In this document: piece by piece, positions 1 to 9,736 of the stretch
Layout: each line of letters begins with the position of its first letter
Position numbering within the stretch: the first letter of the stretch is position 1
From: Microbacterium sp. LWH3-1.2
GTDB lineage: Bacteria > Actinomycetota > Actinomycetes > Actinomycetales > Microbacteriaceae
Reading direction: 5' to 3'
NCBI RefSeq assembly: GCF_040675855.1
Contig: NZ_JBEGIK010000001.1
Coordinates: 3,844,001-3,908,000 of the forward strand
DNA: 64,000 nucleotides
Program-made: the position numbers and the translations under genes
The notes under the pieces: generated by a model
Seen by the model: the letters and a program-made list of their open reading frames with translations, nothing else
What the model was told of the DNA's origin: nothing
Databases searched by the model: none

Positions 1-947
1 TTGGTCGGCATGTTGAATGCCATGTTCTGGTAGATGATCGTGTCGGCCAGCGGGTTGCCCGCGATCACCGCACCGTTTTCTCCATTTCCGGTGACCATCC
101 CTGCTCGCCACCACGTGTTCGGGCTCGACGACTTGGTGGGGAACGTGGTCGAGACGACTCTGCTGTTCGTGCTCGGCGGCGGCGGGATCGACGCGTGCTT
201 ACGGACGATCACGTCGGTCAGGGTGCCGGTGAAGTAGGGGTCGGTGGTCCAGACCGGGCGGCCGAGATAGCCGAAGACAGCGGAGCCATTGTTCAGCTGC
301 GGTGCGGTGGTACCCATGTTCGCGCTGCCCAGGAGAGCGCCATTGACGTACGCGTCGTAGGACCCATCGTTCTTCAGCACCGCTGTCGTTGTGGCGTAGG
401 CATCGGACGCGTAGGTCACGGGGCCCTGAATCTTGGCCCAGCGACTTCCGAACCTCGACTCCCACACTGCCTGTCCGGTGACGAGTGGATGGAAGCGGAG
501 GTGGTTCTGCGAACTGCTCGTACCCGTCGAGAACAAGCCCTCGTTGTTGCGCGTGCCCACCTTGTAGCGCAGTTCGACGACGACCGCTTGTTCGTTGCCG
601 ATGAAATTCGGGAGCTCGATGTAGCCCGTTCCATTGAACTTGAGTGCTTGGTCATCACCATCGGTGACGAAGTCGGCCGCACCGAGGCCCACGAGGCGGG
701 CATCCCTCCCACGGCCCGACATGTCTTTGAGGACACTGCCTTCGAACGACATGTCATAGTGCACGAGCACTTCCGGCTCCGCGGAACCATCCGGGGCGGC
801 GCCTGCCGCGGGGGTCGCCGCAACCGCACCCGCGACGAGCGCTACTGACACGGCGAGCGCGATCGGTGCTCGCCCTGGCGGCGTCCTCCGGGAGCGCGAT
901 GGACTGAAGAAGACTCTATGGAGGCTTCGGTGGAGGCGATTGGGCAT
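1..947 (-). CDS. Secreted LamG-like / GH95-like glycoside hydrolase, N-terminal part
   Basis: The gene runs off the window start, so only the first 315 codons are present. The ATG at 947 follows a GAAGGA ribosome-binding site 7-8 nt upstream. The protein opens with a basic stretch and a hydrophobic segment ending in an Ala-rich signal peptidase site (about residues 25-52). A concanavalin/LamG-like sandwich follows (about 60-230: LHYDMSF-like start, NNEGLFSTGTSS, LTDVIVRK). After a PPPPS linker comes WWRAGMVTGNGENGAVIAG, which resembles the GNGRLGAMVFGG opening of GH95-type fucosidases and relatives. It is probably an exported enzyme acting on plant or host glycans. It is divergent from the GH43 gene. 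The family of the catalytic domain is inferred from one motif only. Confidence 0.72.
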   Translation of the reverse strand, partial: MPNRLHRSLHRVFFSPSRSRRTPPGRAPIALAVSVALVAGAVAATPAAGAAPDGSAEPEVLVHYDMSFEGSVLKDMSGRGRDARLVGLGAADFVTDGDDQALKFNGTGYIELPNFIGNEQAVVVELRYKVGTRNNEGLFSTGTSSSQNHLRFHPLVTGQAVWESRFGSRWAKIQGPVTYASDAYATTTAVLKNDGSYDAYVNGALLGSANMGTTAPQLNNGSAVFGYLGRPVWTTDPYFTGTLTDVIVRKHASIPPPPSTNSRVVSTTFPTKSSSPNTWWRAGMVTGNGENGAVIAGNPLADTIIYQNMAFNMPT

Positions 948-996
948 GTCTAACGTCCTTCGTCTGATGGCGATCGTGCAACACCGCGCGGTGCCG

Positions 997-1019
997 TCAT
1001 CAGCATAATAATCTGATGA
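997..1019. promoter_or_regulatory. Palindromic operator candidate upstream of the GH95-like gene
   Basis: The sequence has perfect 7-bp arms, TCATCAG and CTGATGA, around a 9-bp AT-rich spacer that contains TAATAAT. It lies about 50 bp upstream of the start at 947. The size and symmetry fit a dimeric sugar-responsive regulator of the GntR or LacI type. No regulator gene lies next to it, and the assignment is inference. Confidence 0.4.
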
Positions 1020-1339
1020 ATCTCGCCGAATCCATAGACTGAGGTCATCTGTTTTGGCGGAGGGTCGTTCGCTTGACGTATGCTGGCAGCTATTCATCAC
1101 ATTAATCTGCTCCGACTGACGAGGCCGGCAGGTCCCCTTCTGCGCTGGAAGGATCGGCGCGGTGAAGCGACAGACAAACACCGACGATCTACCGTTCGAT
1201 CGCCTCGCAGGCCGTCGATCGTCTTCACCTGCGCCGACGAAGCGCCTCTGATCGCTGGGTGGGTCCCGCAAACGCCTGAAAGGCTTACGAGGAATGACCT
1301 CCGACGAAACACTTCCGTCGTCTCCTCAGGCCGGCGCAG

Positions 1340-1610
1340 AGGCAGTCACCTCCTCCCCGGTCGACGGGTCCCGGATCGAATGGCGAGGAGCGGCGAGGTG
1401 ATCGCCGTGGAGGCGTGGGGCACCGACAGCGTCCGTGGCCACCGAGCCGAAACCGAACCGTGATCGACGATCGTTGGGCGGTTCTGGATCCCGCACCGAG
1501 CGATGCGCTCATCGCGCTCGCCAGCAAACCAGCCATGCTCCGAAATGGTGCGATCACCGTCGTCGCGGAGGCGGGGGCCGAGCCAAGTCCTCCAGGGACT
1601 GACCAGCAGC
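1340..1610 (+). pseudogene. Decayed GH31-like (alpha-xylosidase type) N-terminal fragment
   Basis: No intact gene lies between 948 and 1649, but two reading frames joined across a shift near 1430 give a continuous glycosidase-like string. The first contains GEVIAVEAWGTDSVR (about 1396-1440). The second contains VIDDRWAVLDP and ALIALASKPAMLRNGAITVV (about 1458-1570). This pattern (EAWG-DSVRVRAT followed by a short beta-rich stretch) is typical of the first 100 residues of GH31 enzymes. No catalytic domain follows, and the GH43 gene starts directly after it. I read it as the relic of a deleted glycosidase gene of the same locus. The family call rests on pattern memory only. Confidence 0.42.
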
Positions 1611-1649
1611 ACGGACGGTCAACGCATGAATCAGATAATGAGGAACACA

Positions 1650-2630
1650 ATGATCACGCAGAATGACGCAGGCCGCCCGTCGACGTACGCAGGTTATCTC
1701 TACGTGCATTTCAAAAGGGAGACCGAGCACGGGGAGCAGGTCTACTTCGCCCTGAGCGACGGCGACGATCCCTTGCACTTCGACGACCTCAACGACGGCA
1801 AGCCCGTTCTCTGCTCCACGCTTGGCGATCGCGGCATCAGAGATCCGCACATCGTCCGGTCGCCGACAGGCGACCGGTTCTACCTCGTGGCGACCGATCT
1901 GCGTGTCTACGGCAATGACGACTGGGAACGCCTCCAGCGACGGGGCAGCCGCTCAATCATGATCTGGGAGTCGGAGGATCTCGTCGACTGGGGAGAGGGT
2001 CGGCTCGTCGAGGTCGCGCCTCCGGAGGCCGGGAACGCCTGGGCTCCCGAGTCCATCTGGGATCCCGAGCAGCAGGCGTTCCTCGTGCACTGGTCTTCGA
2101 CCCTCTACGACGACCCCGAACACGAAGGCGACAGCTACAACCGCATCATGTACGCCACGACTCGCGACTTCCGCACTTTCTCCGCACCTAGGGTCTGGAT
2201 CGACCGGGGATGGCAGACGATCGATGCCACGGTGATCGAACACGACGGCCTCTACTACCGCTTCGTCAAAGACGAGCGCACCCGGTCCGTGGATGCCCCT
2301 CACGGCAAGTCCGTCTTCTCGGAGACCTCCGCCTCACTGACGGCGGGAGACTGGACCCCCCTCACAGAGGGCATCGGCCTGGGGGCGATCAGCCGAGGCG
2401 AAGGTCCCCTCGTGTACAAGTCGAACCGCGAGGAGAAGTGGTTCCTTTGGATCGACGAGTTCACTCCTGAACGCCGCTATGTGCCGTTCGAGACGACCAG
2501 CTTGGCCGCCGGCGAATGGACCTTGGCAACGGACGTCAGGCTACCGAGCGATCCGTGCCATGGCGTCGTGCTGCCACTGACCGCTGTGGAGTACCGGCGG
2601 CTGAGCAACGCTTGGAGCACCGTCGCATGA
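1650..2630 (+). CDS. Glycoside hydrolase family 43 protein (Bt3655-like)
   Basis: The product is 326 residues with no signal peptide, so it probably acts in the cytosol on imported oligosaccharides, as an arabinofuranosidase or related exo-enzyme. The start YAGYLYVHFKRE and the segments FALSDGDDPLHF, RDPHIVRSPTGDRFYLVATD (putative catalytic-base Asp in RDPH) and WAPESIWDPEQQAFLVHW are the five-bladed propeller signatures of the GH43 group typified by Bt3655. Upstream in-frame ATGs at 1626 and 1638 exist. I chose 1650 because AGGAA sits 5 nt before it. It is divergent from the GH95-like gene and follows the GH31-like relic, so it is part of a glycan locus. Substrate is not readable from sequence. 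Confidence 0.82.
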   Translation: MITQNDAGRPSTYAGYLYVHFKRETEHGEQVYFALSDGDDPLHFDDLNDGKPVLCSTLGDRGIRDPHIVRSPTGDRFYLVATDLRVYGNDDWERLQRRGSRSIMIWESEDLVDWGEGRLVEVAPPEAGNAWAPESIWDPEQQAFLVHWSSTLYDDPEHEGDSYNRIMYATTRDFRTFSAPRVWIDRGWQTIDATVIEHDGLYYRFVKDERTRSVDAPHGKSVFSETSASLTAGDWTPLTEGIGLGAISRGEGPLVYKSNREEKWFLWIDEFTPERRYVPFETTSLAAGEWTLATDVRLPSDPCHGVVLPLTAVEYRRLSNAWSTVA

Positions 2631-2942
2631 TGCGATCTGAGGGACACCGGTCGTTTCGGCGTGATGCACTTGGGCTCGCTCTTCGGCGCCTGGAGCGACG
2701 GAGAGGAGACCGGGTCGGATGAGCGCACCCAGGATGTCGAAGCGAACCTGAGCATCCCGGGGCCTGTGCTCTCCTCCCACCTCCGCGGGCCGTGACGTTC
2801 CACGACGGCGATCAGGCGATCCTCGGTCGCTCGAGCCATCAGGTCGTCGAGAAGCGTGAGGCTGGGGCTTCGATTCGAGTAAGCGTGGGTTGCCAGCACG
2901 CAGAGCGCGCTGGCCTATCCGACGGGCGAATGGAGGCGCCAG

Positions 2943-3130
2943 TTGATTTCTCAGAGTACGAGCGTCGGGCTGGATGTGCACGCGCGAAGCGTGGTCGCGG
3001 CCGCGATCGATGAACAGACGGAGAGGTGCTCCGGCGACGATCCGTGTACGACCCCGCCGGTGTCATCGGGTGGGTAGCGTCGCTGTCGCAGCCCGCGGGC
3101 GTGATGTACGTGGCGGGGTCCGACCGTTGC
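2943..3130 (+). pseudogene. IS110-family transposase N-terminal remnant
   Basis: The frame from 2943 reads STSVGLDVHARSVVAAAIDEQT, the RuvC-like start of IS110 transposases (VGLDVHARSVV-AAID). Near 3024 the frame breaks and continues in another frame as VIGWVASLSQPAGVMYVAGS, the next conserved block (YEAGPTG in intact copies). Nothing recognisable follows. The 837-bp stretch 2631-3467 otherwise holds only the terminator at 3300 and no supported gene. Confidence 0.6.
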
Positions 3131-3299
3131 CCTGTGGATTTCCGCGATCTTCGCAATGCTCGCCGCGCTTCTGCTCACTCCCCAATGAAGCGCGACCAAG
3201 GCAACCCGACCTGGACGCGTCGACCATCGCAAGCCGCGAGGCCTCTCGGGATGCGAACGCCGCCCTCTGGTCGACTGACCTCGCAGCAGAGCAGACGTG

Positions 3300-3338
3300 C
3301 GGGAGCCCCCGCCCAGGCGACCTGAGCGGGGGCTCCCG
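3300..3338 (-). terminator. Strong hairpin terminator after the hydrolase cluster
   Basis: A 13-bp perfect stem (CGGGAGCCCCCGC with its complement) closes a 13-nt loop. It lies about 130 bp beyond the stop of the leftward gene at 3468. There is no long U-run, which is common for terminators in high-GC actinobacteria. Confidence 0.65.
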
Positions 3339-3467
3339 ATACGGAGGCGGAAGCTCAGCGGTTTTCGGCCCGGCTGGGGAAACCCTCCCGGTCGCTGTGG
3401 CGGATGAGCCGCGTTGCCGCGTCCTCCCGCTCGACGCCCTCTGGACTGCGGAGGGCCGGCCGGTTCC

Positions 3468-4298
3468 TCACTTTGCGGCTTGCTTGATGAGCGCGATGAC
3501 CGACTGCGGTTTGCTGATCATCGGGACGTGGGACGAGTCGACCTCGACCGTCGTCGCGTTCGCGCGGGCTGCCATGGCCCGTTCGGCTTCCGGGGGGATG
3601 ATACGGTCCTGCTTCGCGACCATGTACCAGCTGGGAATGGTCTTCCAGGCGGGAACGCCCGACGGGGTGACCAACGACGCGAACGAGCCGGGGCGCTGCG
3701 CAGCCGCCATCGACTTGGCGACGATCTTGGGTACGTCCTGCGCGAACAGGTCGGGGAACGACGCGGGATCGATGTAGGCATCGGCGTCGCCTTCGGTGGC
3801 ACCGGGGAAGGGCCGGATCACGAGGTGATCAGTGATGACAGCGTGTCCGCCCCCGAGGGTATTGGCTGCGGCCACGGATTCGCCCTCGTCGAGCGCATAC
3901 GCGGCGACGTACACCAGGGACTTGACGTTGCTGTTGTCGGTGGCGGCGTTGGTGATGAGCGCCCCGCCATAGGAGTGGCCGACGAGCACGACCGGTCCCT
4001 CGATCGTGGTCAGGAAGTCCCTGAGGTATTGGCTGTCGTACTGCACCCCGCGCAGCGGGTTGGAGAACGCGATCACCGGGTACCCGTCGGCGTGAAGCGC
4101 GGGCGCGACCAGGTTCCATCCGCTCGAGTCGGCGAACGCCCCGTGGACGAGGACGATGGTGGGCTTCGGCCCCGGGTTGGGGCGTGCGGCCGGGGTGGGT
4201 TCTGCGGTGGCGGGAGCGGCGACGCCGATGACCGCGACGAGCGCGACCGCGGCGGCCGCGGCGAGGCCGAGGAGTCCTCGACGCTTTCGGATGTTCAT
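3468..4298 (-). CDS. Secreted alpha/beta hydrolase
   Basis: This 276-residue protein starts with basic residues and a hydrophobic core ending APATAEP (cleavage about residue 32), so it is exported. The mature part is a compact alpha/beta hydrolase: HGAFADSSGW oxyanion loop (52-61), nucleophile elbow GHSYGG (Ser109), acid in KQDRIIP and catalytic His in SSHVPM near the end. The fold and the missing lipid-binding features fit the broad esterase/haloperoxidase-like group. The ATG at 4298 has AAGGA 9-10 nt upstream. It is the last gene of a leftward four-gene cluster (spacing 14 nt to the MBL gene), ending at the terminator at 3300. Substrate unknown. Confidence 0.85.
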   Translation of the reverse strand: MNIRKRRGLLGLAAAAAVALVAVIGVAAPATAEPTPAARPNPGPKPTIVLVHGAFADSSGWNLVAPALHADGYPVIAFSNPLRGVQYDSQYLRDFLTTIEGPVVLVGHSYGGALITNAATDNSNVKSLVYVAAYALDEGESVAAANTLGGGHAVITDHLVIRPFPGATEGDADAYIDPASFPDLFAQDVPKIVAKSMAAAQRPGSFASLVTPSGVPAWKTIPSWYMVAKQDRIIPPEAERAMAARANATTVEVDSSHVPMISKPQSVIALIKQAAK

Positions 4299-4312
4299 GA
4301 GGGACGTTCCTT

Positions 4313-5116
4313 TCAGATGGGTGTTGCGGATGGTGCGGTCAGGTCAACCGTCGAGCCGGCGGGCAGCCAGCGGAATCGGAGGCGTATGTCGGGGGGTGCG
4401 TCGCCGATGGCGGCCCGGATTCCTTGCTCGCCGTCGCGGAAGTGCGACCAGGCCTCATAGTGGGCGGGCGCCGCCACACGGGGCCGCAGTTCGTCGATGA
4501 GCCGTACGACGTGAGTGCCCGTCATCGTGTAACGGATCGGGCCCGTGAGTCCGAACCGCACGCCGCCGGCGTTGACGATCGCGACATCGACGTCGAGTCC
4601 GCGCGCGAACCTGCGTAGTCGGCGGGTCAGGACGGTGTCGCCGGTGACCCAGAGGTCGGGGCGGGGCTGAGACCCGCGATCCAGCAGGAATCCGATCACG
4701 TCGCCCACCACCGGACCGCTGAGGGGCGGGCCATGTCGTGCCGGCGTCGCGCTGACCCTCAGCGTCTCCTTGCCGTTGCTCTCGAGGCGTGTGCTCTCGC
4801 CCGGCTCAAGGCCCGTGACGTTCGGTAGGCGCAGGCGGCCTGCTCCGCTCGCGGTCGTGATCACCCGGCCGGCGGACGGCAGGAGCGCCCTGCCGAGCTG
4901 GTCGAGGTTGTCAGCGTGGTGGTCGTGGCTGAGCAGGATCACGTCGACCGGGCCGAGGTCGCCCGGTTGCATGGCCGGACCGCGGGTCTTCGTGCTCGAG
5001 GTACCCAGTCCGAAGGCGTAGCGGCGTCCGGGTGGGTCGAAGGTGGGATCGACGAGGATGCGCCAGCCGGCGAGTTCTACGAGGACCGTGGGTCCTCCGA
5101 TGCGGGTGACCAGCAC
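4313..5116 (-). CDS. MBL-fold metallohydrolase (UlaG-like)
   Basis: The product is 267 residues. The metal-binding motif SHDHHAD (63-69) is followed by a second ligand set around ATPARHGPP, the bridging Asp in VTGDTV and the late His in PAHYEAW, in the order of metallo-beta-lactamase-fold hydrolases related to UlaG and N-acyl-phosphatidylethanolamine hydrolases. It begins with GTG at 5116, 9 nt after the stop of the upstream hydrolase gene, so the two are co-transcribed. It is cytosolic (no signal). It may open a lactone or cleave a phosphodiester, but the true substrate cannot be read. The residue set for two metals looks complete. Confidence 0.85.
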   Translation of the reverse strand: MLVTRIGGPTVLVELAGWRILVDPTFDPPGRRYAFGLGTSSTKTRGPAMQPGDLGPVDVILLSHDHHADNLDQLGRALLPSAGRVITTASGAGRLRLPNVTGLEPGESTRLESNGKETLRVSATPARHGPPLSGPVVGDVIGFLLDRGSQPRPDLWVTGDTVLTRRLRRFARGLDVDVAIVNAGGVRFGLTGPIRYTMTGTHVVRLIDELRPRVAAPAHYEAWSHFRDGEQGIRAAIGDAPPDIRLRFRWLPAGSTVDLTAPSATPI

Positions 5117-5125
5117 GGCGCGTGC

Positions 5126-5977
5126 TCACGACGCTTCGTGTGTCGGCGCCGAGGGGACGCGCAACTGTGCGAGCGCCCAGTCGAGCGCGTAGTCGGCCAC
5201 TTCTTCCCACCCGTCCTGGCTGACGATGCGGTGGGTGCGACCGGCGAACTCGATCCGCTCGACGAGGGCGGTGCCCTGGGCGTAGCGCCTCAGTGCGGCG
5301 CGCTGGATCGCCAGAGGTGCGACGTGGTCGATCCCTCCCGAGATCAGCAGCAGCGGCGCGCGGTCGGGCTTGCGGAAGTCGACCCGGGTGACTCCGGTCT
5401 TCGGGCGCGGCAGCGACAGCACGCCTTCGAAGAACACCCGATTCACCGAGTTGACGGCGCTCTTCTCCCACTCGCGGTCCGATTCCTCACGCGGCAGGTC
5501 GTTTCCGAAGGTGTAGTGGAAGTGACGCTTGGTGAAGCGGTTCGCTTTCCGGATTCGGAACGGGTTGGCCAGGATGGGAAGCCCCGTCCGCAAGGTTGAG
5601 AGCGGAAGCGTGAGCACCCCGGCAGGCTGCCCGGGCTCGACTCCGACGCCTGCCACGCCGAGCCCTCGGTCGAGGAGCAGTTGCGCGAAGATCCCGCCGA
5701 ACGAGTGGCCCATGATGATGGGAGCTTCGGGCAGGGTGCGGATGACCCGGTCGTAGGAGTCGACGATCTCGGTGATCGAGACGTTCGCCAGAGCCCGTGG
5801 GTCCCGTCGAACCTCCGCGGGCGTGCGGTCGCCGATCCCGGGCCACCCCGGTGCGAGCACGCGATGCCCTCGCGCGCGGTAGCGCTGCGCCCACGTGTCC
5901 CAGCTGGACGGTGTCATCCACAACCCGTGCACCAGCACGATCGGCGGACGGTCGCTGTTGTCAGTCGATTCGGACAT
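5126..5977 (-). CDS. Alpha/beta hydrolase
   Basis: The product is 283 residues, cytosolic. HGLWMTPSSW forms the oxyanion loop (17-26), GHSFGG the nucleophile elbow (Ser92), SGGIDHVAP carries the acid and GRTHRI the catalytic His. The reading frame stays open far upstream, but that part reads as low-complexity Arg-rich shadow of the neighbouring gene. The ATG at 5977 gives the usual family start, 23 nt after the upstream stop. It is the second gene of the leftward hydrolase cluster. It could be a lactonase or ester hydrolase, and nothing narrows it further. Confidence 0.85.
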   Translation of the reverse strand: MSESTDNSDRPPIVLVHGLWMTPSSWDTWAQRYRARGHRVLAPGWPGIGDRTPAEVRRDPRALANVSITEIVDSYDRVIRTLPEAPIIMGHSFGGIFAQLLLDRGLGVAGVGVEPGQPAGVLTLPLSTLRTGLPILANPFRIRKANRFTKRHFHYTFGNDLPREESDREWEKSAVNSVNRVFFEGVLSLPRPKTGVTRVDFRKPDRAPLLLISGGIDHVAPLAIQRAALRRYAQGTALVERIEFAGRTHRIVSQDGWEEVADYALDWALAQLRVPSAPTHEAS

Positions 5978-6000
5978 GAATCTCGCCTCGTCTCTCTCGA

Positions 6001-6825
6001 TCAGGATTCGATGAATGCGAGCAGGTCGGCGTTCAGCCGTTCGCGGGCGGTGTCGGGCAGACCGTGCGCGCCCCCTTCGTAGACGATCAGCTGTGCGTCG
6101 GCGACGAGTTCGGCCGACAGCTTGCCGCTGATCTCGAAGGGCACGATCTGGTCGTCGTCGCCGTGGATGACGAGCGTGGGTACGTCGACCAGCGCCAGGT
6201 CGGGACGGAAGTCGGTGGCCGAGAAGGCGGCGATGCACTCGTAGGCGTTGCGGGTTCCGGATGCCAGACCCTGAAGCCAGAACGCGTCACGCGTTCCCTG
6301 CGACACGTCGCCCGACCGGTTGTTTCCGAAGAACGGCCCGTCGGCGAGGTCGCGGTACAGCTGGGACCGGTTGTGGGCTTCGCCGGCACGGATCTGGTCG
6401 AATACGTCGACCGGCAGGCCACCGGGGTTGTCGTCGGTGCGCACCATCAGCGGCGGCACGGCGGAGACGAGCACCGCCTTCGCGACGCGCGCGCTCCCGT
6501 GGCGGCCGATGTAGCGCACGACCTCGCCGCCGCCGGTCGAGTGACCCACGAGCGTCAGCTCCGTGAGGTCCAGGTGCTCGATGAGGCAGGCCAGGTCGTC
6601 GGCGTAGGTGTCCATCTCATTGCCGCTCCAGGTCTGGCTGGATCTGCCGTGCCCGCGTCGATCGGGGGCGATGGCGCGGTGGCCGTGCTGCGCGAGGAAC
6701 AGCGCGGTGGCCTCCCAGGCGTCGGAGTTGAGCGGCCACCCGTGGCTGAGCAGCACGGGGGTCCCGTCACCTCCCCAGTCTTTGTAGAAGAGCTGCGCAC
6801 CGTCGTCGGCGGTGATGTATGCCAT
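6001..6825 (-). CDS. Non-heme chloroperoxidase-like alpha/beta hydrolase (arylesterase family)
   Basis: The product is 274 residues. [18 protein letters not shown] and [12 protein letters not shown] are the standard start of the cofactor-free haloperoxidase/arylesterase family. The nucleophile elbow GHSTGG (Ser96), acid in HGDDDQIVP and His in GGAHGLP complete the triad. A GAGGAGG ribosome-binding site lies 5 nt before the ATG at 6825, which decides this start over an upstream in-frame ATG. These enzymes hydrolyse esters or lactones and show perhydrolase side activity. It heads the four-gene leftward cluster, 115 bp downstream of the LuxR-type regulator gene in the same direction. Confidence 0.88.
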   Translation of the reverse strand: MAYITADDGAQLFYKDWGGDGTPVLLSHGWPLNSDAWEATALFLAQHGHRAIAPDRRGHGRSSQTWSGNEMDTYADDLACLIEHLDLTELTLVGHSTGGGEVVRYIGRHGSARVAKAVLVSAVPPLMVRTDDNPGGLPVDVFDQIRAGEAHNRSQLYRDLADGPFFGNNRSGDVSQGTRDAFWLQGLASGTRNAYECIAAFSATDFRPDLALVDVPTLVIHGDDDQIVPFEISGKLSAELVADAQLIVYEGGAHGLPDTARERLNADLLAFIES

Positions 6826-6940
6826 GGCGTCCTCCTCGCGATCACTGCTGGATGACGCCATGGTGGCGTTCGGGCGTCCCGACGCGCACCACGCACGGCG
6901 CGTAGTCGTGAGAGGGATCCCGGATTGTCCGCTACGCGGA

Positions 6941-9736
6941 TCAGGAGCGGCGCGTGGCGTCCGCGAGTTGCCGGCGCGAGCTCACGCCGAGCTTGCGGAA
7001 GATCTTCCGCAGGTGATAGTCGACGGTGTTCCTGCTGATGAACAGTGCCGCGCCGATCTCCGCGTTGGTCGCGCCGTCGGCGGCGAGCTGGGCGATCACC
7101 GTCTCTTGCGCGGTCAGCGCAGATGCCGGTCGCTCCGCATCGGCCGGCGTGTCACCGAGCGCCACGAGCTCACGGCGCGCCCTCTCGGCGAACCGTGCGG
7201 CGCCGACGCGAACGAGGAGTTCGGCTGCCTCACGCAGATGGTGCCGGGCGTCCCTCCGCCGGCGGGATCGCCGCAGCCACTCGCCGTACATCAGCTGAGC
7301 GCGTCCGAGCTCCCCCACCATGCCGGTTGCCGCGAGGTGGTGGAGGGAGGCGACGTAATGGCGCTCGGCATCGACGTCTTCCGCCAGCAGCGCCGCGCAT
7401 CGCTCCGCCATCGCCATCGCCCAGGGGCTCGCGCAGTCCTGTGCGAATCGCCGCACCCGCTCGGCCACGACTTCCGCTTCGTCGCGGTGCCCGCTCTTGG
7501 CCGCGGCCTCGACGAACTCGGTCAGCTGGTGAAATCCCGTGTGCAGGAACGGCCGCGAGACGAGGGAACTCAGTCGCGCGTACGCTTCTGGGAAACGCCC
7601 GTCGGCGATGTCGCCGATGGCAAGGGCCGCCGCGGCCATACGCCACACCCCGTACCAGCCCGCCTCGGCCATGGCATCCGCGATCTGCTGGACCGTCGCT
7701 TCCGGCGCCCCCATCCACGCGAGAAGTGCGGCGTTGACCACCTGCTCGTCCGCGTAGCCCACCGCCCGTCGCAGCTCGGCGGCCTGGTCCATGTGGTTGC
7801 CGGCCCGGGCGGGATTGCCGCGCGTCAATTCGACCGCGCTCAACACCCACAGGACGGCGTCCGCCTCACGGATCGCACCCGTCTCGCGCGCCACCCGAGC
7901 GGTGCGTCCCAGCACCCGGGCCGCGGCGTCCGGATCCCACAGCCCGATCGCCGGGACCACCGAGCAGAAGCTGAACTCCAGGAGTGTCGCGTCGTCGACT
8001 GATTCGAGCATCGCCTGCGCCTCTCGGAGACGGGGAACCGCGACGTCGTAGGGGTCGAGCGTCAGGCTGCCCAGAGCCCGCAGCAGGACGGCATAGGGGC
8101 CGGGCGCGGCACGGGCACCGCGCTCGAACCTGCGCCCCAGCTCTTCGACGGTCACCGACGCCATCATGTGCTCGGCGGTCTGCGCGAAGTTGAAAGCGTG
8201 CAACAGAGCCCGCTGTTGCAGCTGCGGCGCATCATCGCCAAAGCTGTCGGCCGCAGCCAGCATCATCGTGGCGCCGCTGAGGAGTGACGACGCGTCGCCG
8301 AGGAACAGGCCGCTCATGGCCCGCACGAACAGGAACCGGCCCCGGACGACCGGCGCGAGAGCGTCGATGTCGACGCCGGTGAGGAGATCGAGTGCCAATC
8401 GTGCGGCACCGCTCCCGATGGCGGCCTCGCTCGCTGCGACCAGCCTTTCGTCCCGCTGGCGCGGCTCGGGGCTCAACTCGGCCGCGCGCGCCAGTAGTCT
8501 GGCGCGCGAAGACAATCCGCCTCGCGTCGCGGCCCGGTCCGCCAGCCCGACGAGCTCTTCCGCAAGCTCCGCGTCGGGACCGGCGGCTGCGGCCGCCGCG
8601 TGCCAGGCGCTGAAGTCCTCGAACCCCCGGTCGGCCGTCTCGACCCGGAGGACGGCGTGGACCGCCCTGCGATCCACGTCGGACGCCGAGTTGTACACCG
8701 CCGCACGAATCATCGGATGCCGGAACCGCACCGCGTCGCGAACCTCCACGAGCCGCTGCGCCTCCAGCTCACCGGATGCCGCAGCGGCCAGTCCGAGCCT
8801 CGCACTCGCCGCTCGTACCACCCCGGCATCGCCCGCCGATTCCGCCGCAGCGACGAGCAGCCACATTCGGGCGTCAGTCGAAAGCTCGTGCACGCGGGAG
8901 GTGTAATGCGCCTCGAGCCGCCTCCCGATCGGCGCCGGCGATTGCGCCATCGCGGTGAGAGTCAGCCGCTGAGGATCCGCTTCCAGCGCGAGCTCGGTCA
9001 GAGCCAGCGGGTTTCCGCCCGTGCTTGCCACGAGCGCCGCCACGACCGACGGGTCCAGTGCCGCTCCCGTCAACCGGGTCATCAGCTCCGCCACCTCAGA
9101 GGCCGGCAGACCTGCGAGCCGCAGCGACGGTACACCCGCAAGCGCCAGCTGCACGCGCTCGTCGTCCCGGGCAGCGAAGATCATCGCGACCGACTCAGCC
9201 GACAGGCGCCTCGCCACGAATCCGAGCACCCCGAGGGACTCGGCGTCGAGGTGCTGCGCATCGTCGACGAGGATCACCAGCGGATGGGCCTCGCTCGCGG
9301 ATGCGAGGAGCGACAGGGAGGCGAGGGCCACCAGAGGCCGTGTGGGCGGCTCGCCGTCCGAAAGGCCCGCCGCGATCAGGAGCGCATCACGCTGTCGGGG
9401 CGGCAGACCGTCGAGCTGCGCGCCGAGCATCCGGCCGAGTCGCTGTAACCCGCCGTAGGCGAAGTCAGACTCCGCTTCGAAGCCCGCCAATGGCAGCACC
9501 CGCGAGTTCGAAGAGAGACGCTGCACCTCGGCGAGGAGCGTGCTCTTGCCGACACCCGGGTCACCCAGCAGGAGAAGTGCGTCCGCCGCCCCATTGCGCG
9601 CGCCGGATACCAGCGCACGGAGGCGGCTCATCTCGTCTGCGCGTCCGAGAAGCGGCGTGGGGGGCATGACCACGCGATCACCGTATCCGCCGGCAAAGAT
9701 CCCGGACAACAACCGATCCTTCGGGGTCTCAGGCAT
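6941..9736 (-). CDS. LuxR-family ATPase regulator (LAL/MalT-like)
   Basis: This large regulator has about 931 residues. [15 protein letters not shown] introduces an AAA/NACHT-like ATPase with Walker [10 protein letters not shown] (58-66) and Walker [14 protein letters not shown] long helical TPR-like sensor region follows, then a C-terminal LuxR helix-turn-helix: [20 protein letters not shown], then [17 protein letters not shown]. The frame is open to 9904. I prefer MPETPKD at 9736 because sequence beyond it is low-complexity, but the start is unsure. It lies directly upstream of the hydrolase cluster in the same orientation, so it may control those genes. Ligand unknown. Confidence 0.85.
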   Translation of the reverse strand: MPETPKDRLLSGIFAGGYGDRVVMPPTPLLGRADEMSRLRALVSGARNGAADALLLLGDPGVGKSTLLAEVQRLSSNSRVLPLAGFEAESDFAYGGLQRLGRMLGAQLDGLPPRQRDALLIAAGLSDGEPPTRPLVALASLSLLASASEAHPLVILVDDAQHLDAESLGVLGFVARRLSAESVAMIFAARDDERVQLALAGVPSLRLAGLPASEVAELMTRLTGAALDPSVVAALVASTGGNPLALTELALEADPQRLTLTAMAQSPAPIGRRLEAHYTSRVHELSTDARMWLLVAAAESAGDAGVVRAASARLGLAAAASGELEAQRLVEVRDAVRFRHPMIRAAVYNSASDVDRRAVHAVLRVETADRGFEDFSAWHAAAAAAGPDAELAEELVGLADRAATRGGLSSRARLLARAAELSPEPRQRDERLVAASEAAIGSGAARLALDLLTGVDIDALAPVVRGRFLFVRAMSGLFLGDASSLLSGATMMLAAADSFGDDAPQLQQRALLHAFNFAQTAEHMMASVTVEELGRRFERGARAAPGPYAVLLRALGSLTLDPYDVAVPRLREAQAMLESVDDATLLEFSFCSVVPAIGLWDPDAAARVLGRTARVARETGAIREADAVLWVLSAVELTRGNPARAGNHMDQAAELRRAVGYADEQVVNAALLAWMGAPEATVQQIADAMAEAGWYGVWRMAAAALAIGDIADGRFPEAYARLSSLVSRPFLHTGFHQLTEFVEAAAKSGHRDEAEVVAERVRRFAQDCASPWAMAMAERCAALLAEDVDAERHYVASLHHLAATGMVGELGRAQLMYGEWLRRSRRRRDARHHLREAAELLVRVGAARFAERARRELVALGDTPADAERPASALTAQETVIAQLAADGATNAEIGAALFISRNTVDYHLRKIFRKLGVSSRRQLADATRRS

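Noticed and set aside
1503..1649. Upstream in-frame extension of the GH43 gene
   Set aside because: The sequence before 1650 lies over the GH31-like relic, has Arg/Ser-rich translation, and the ribosome-binding site sits before 1650.
2477..2981. Open leftward frames overlapping the end of the GH43 gene
   Set aside because: They are mostly the antisense of GH43 and of the IS110 relic, show no family motif and have unlikely codon use.
4911..5599. Long overlapping frames on both strands in the hydrolase cluster and similar places
   Set aside because: They are antisense or frame shadows of GC-rich genes, rich in Arg, Pro and Ala, with no motifs.
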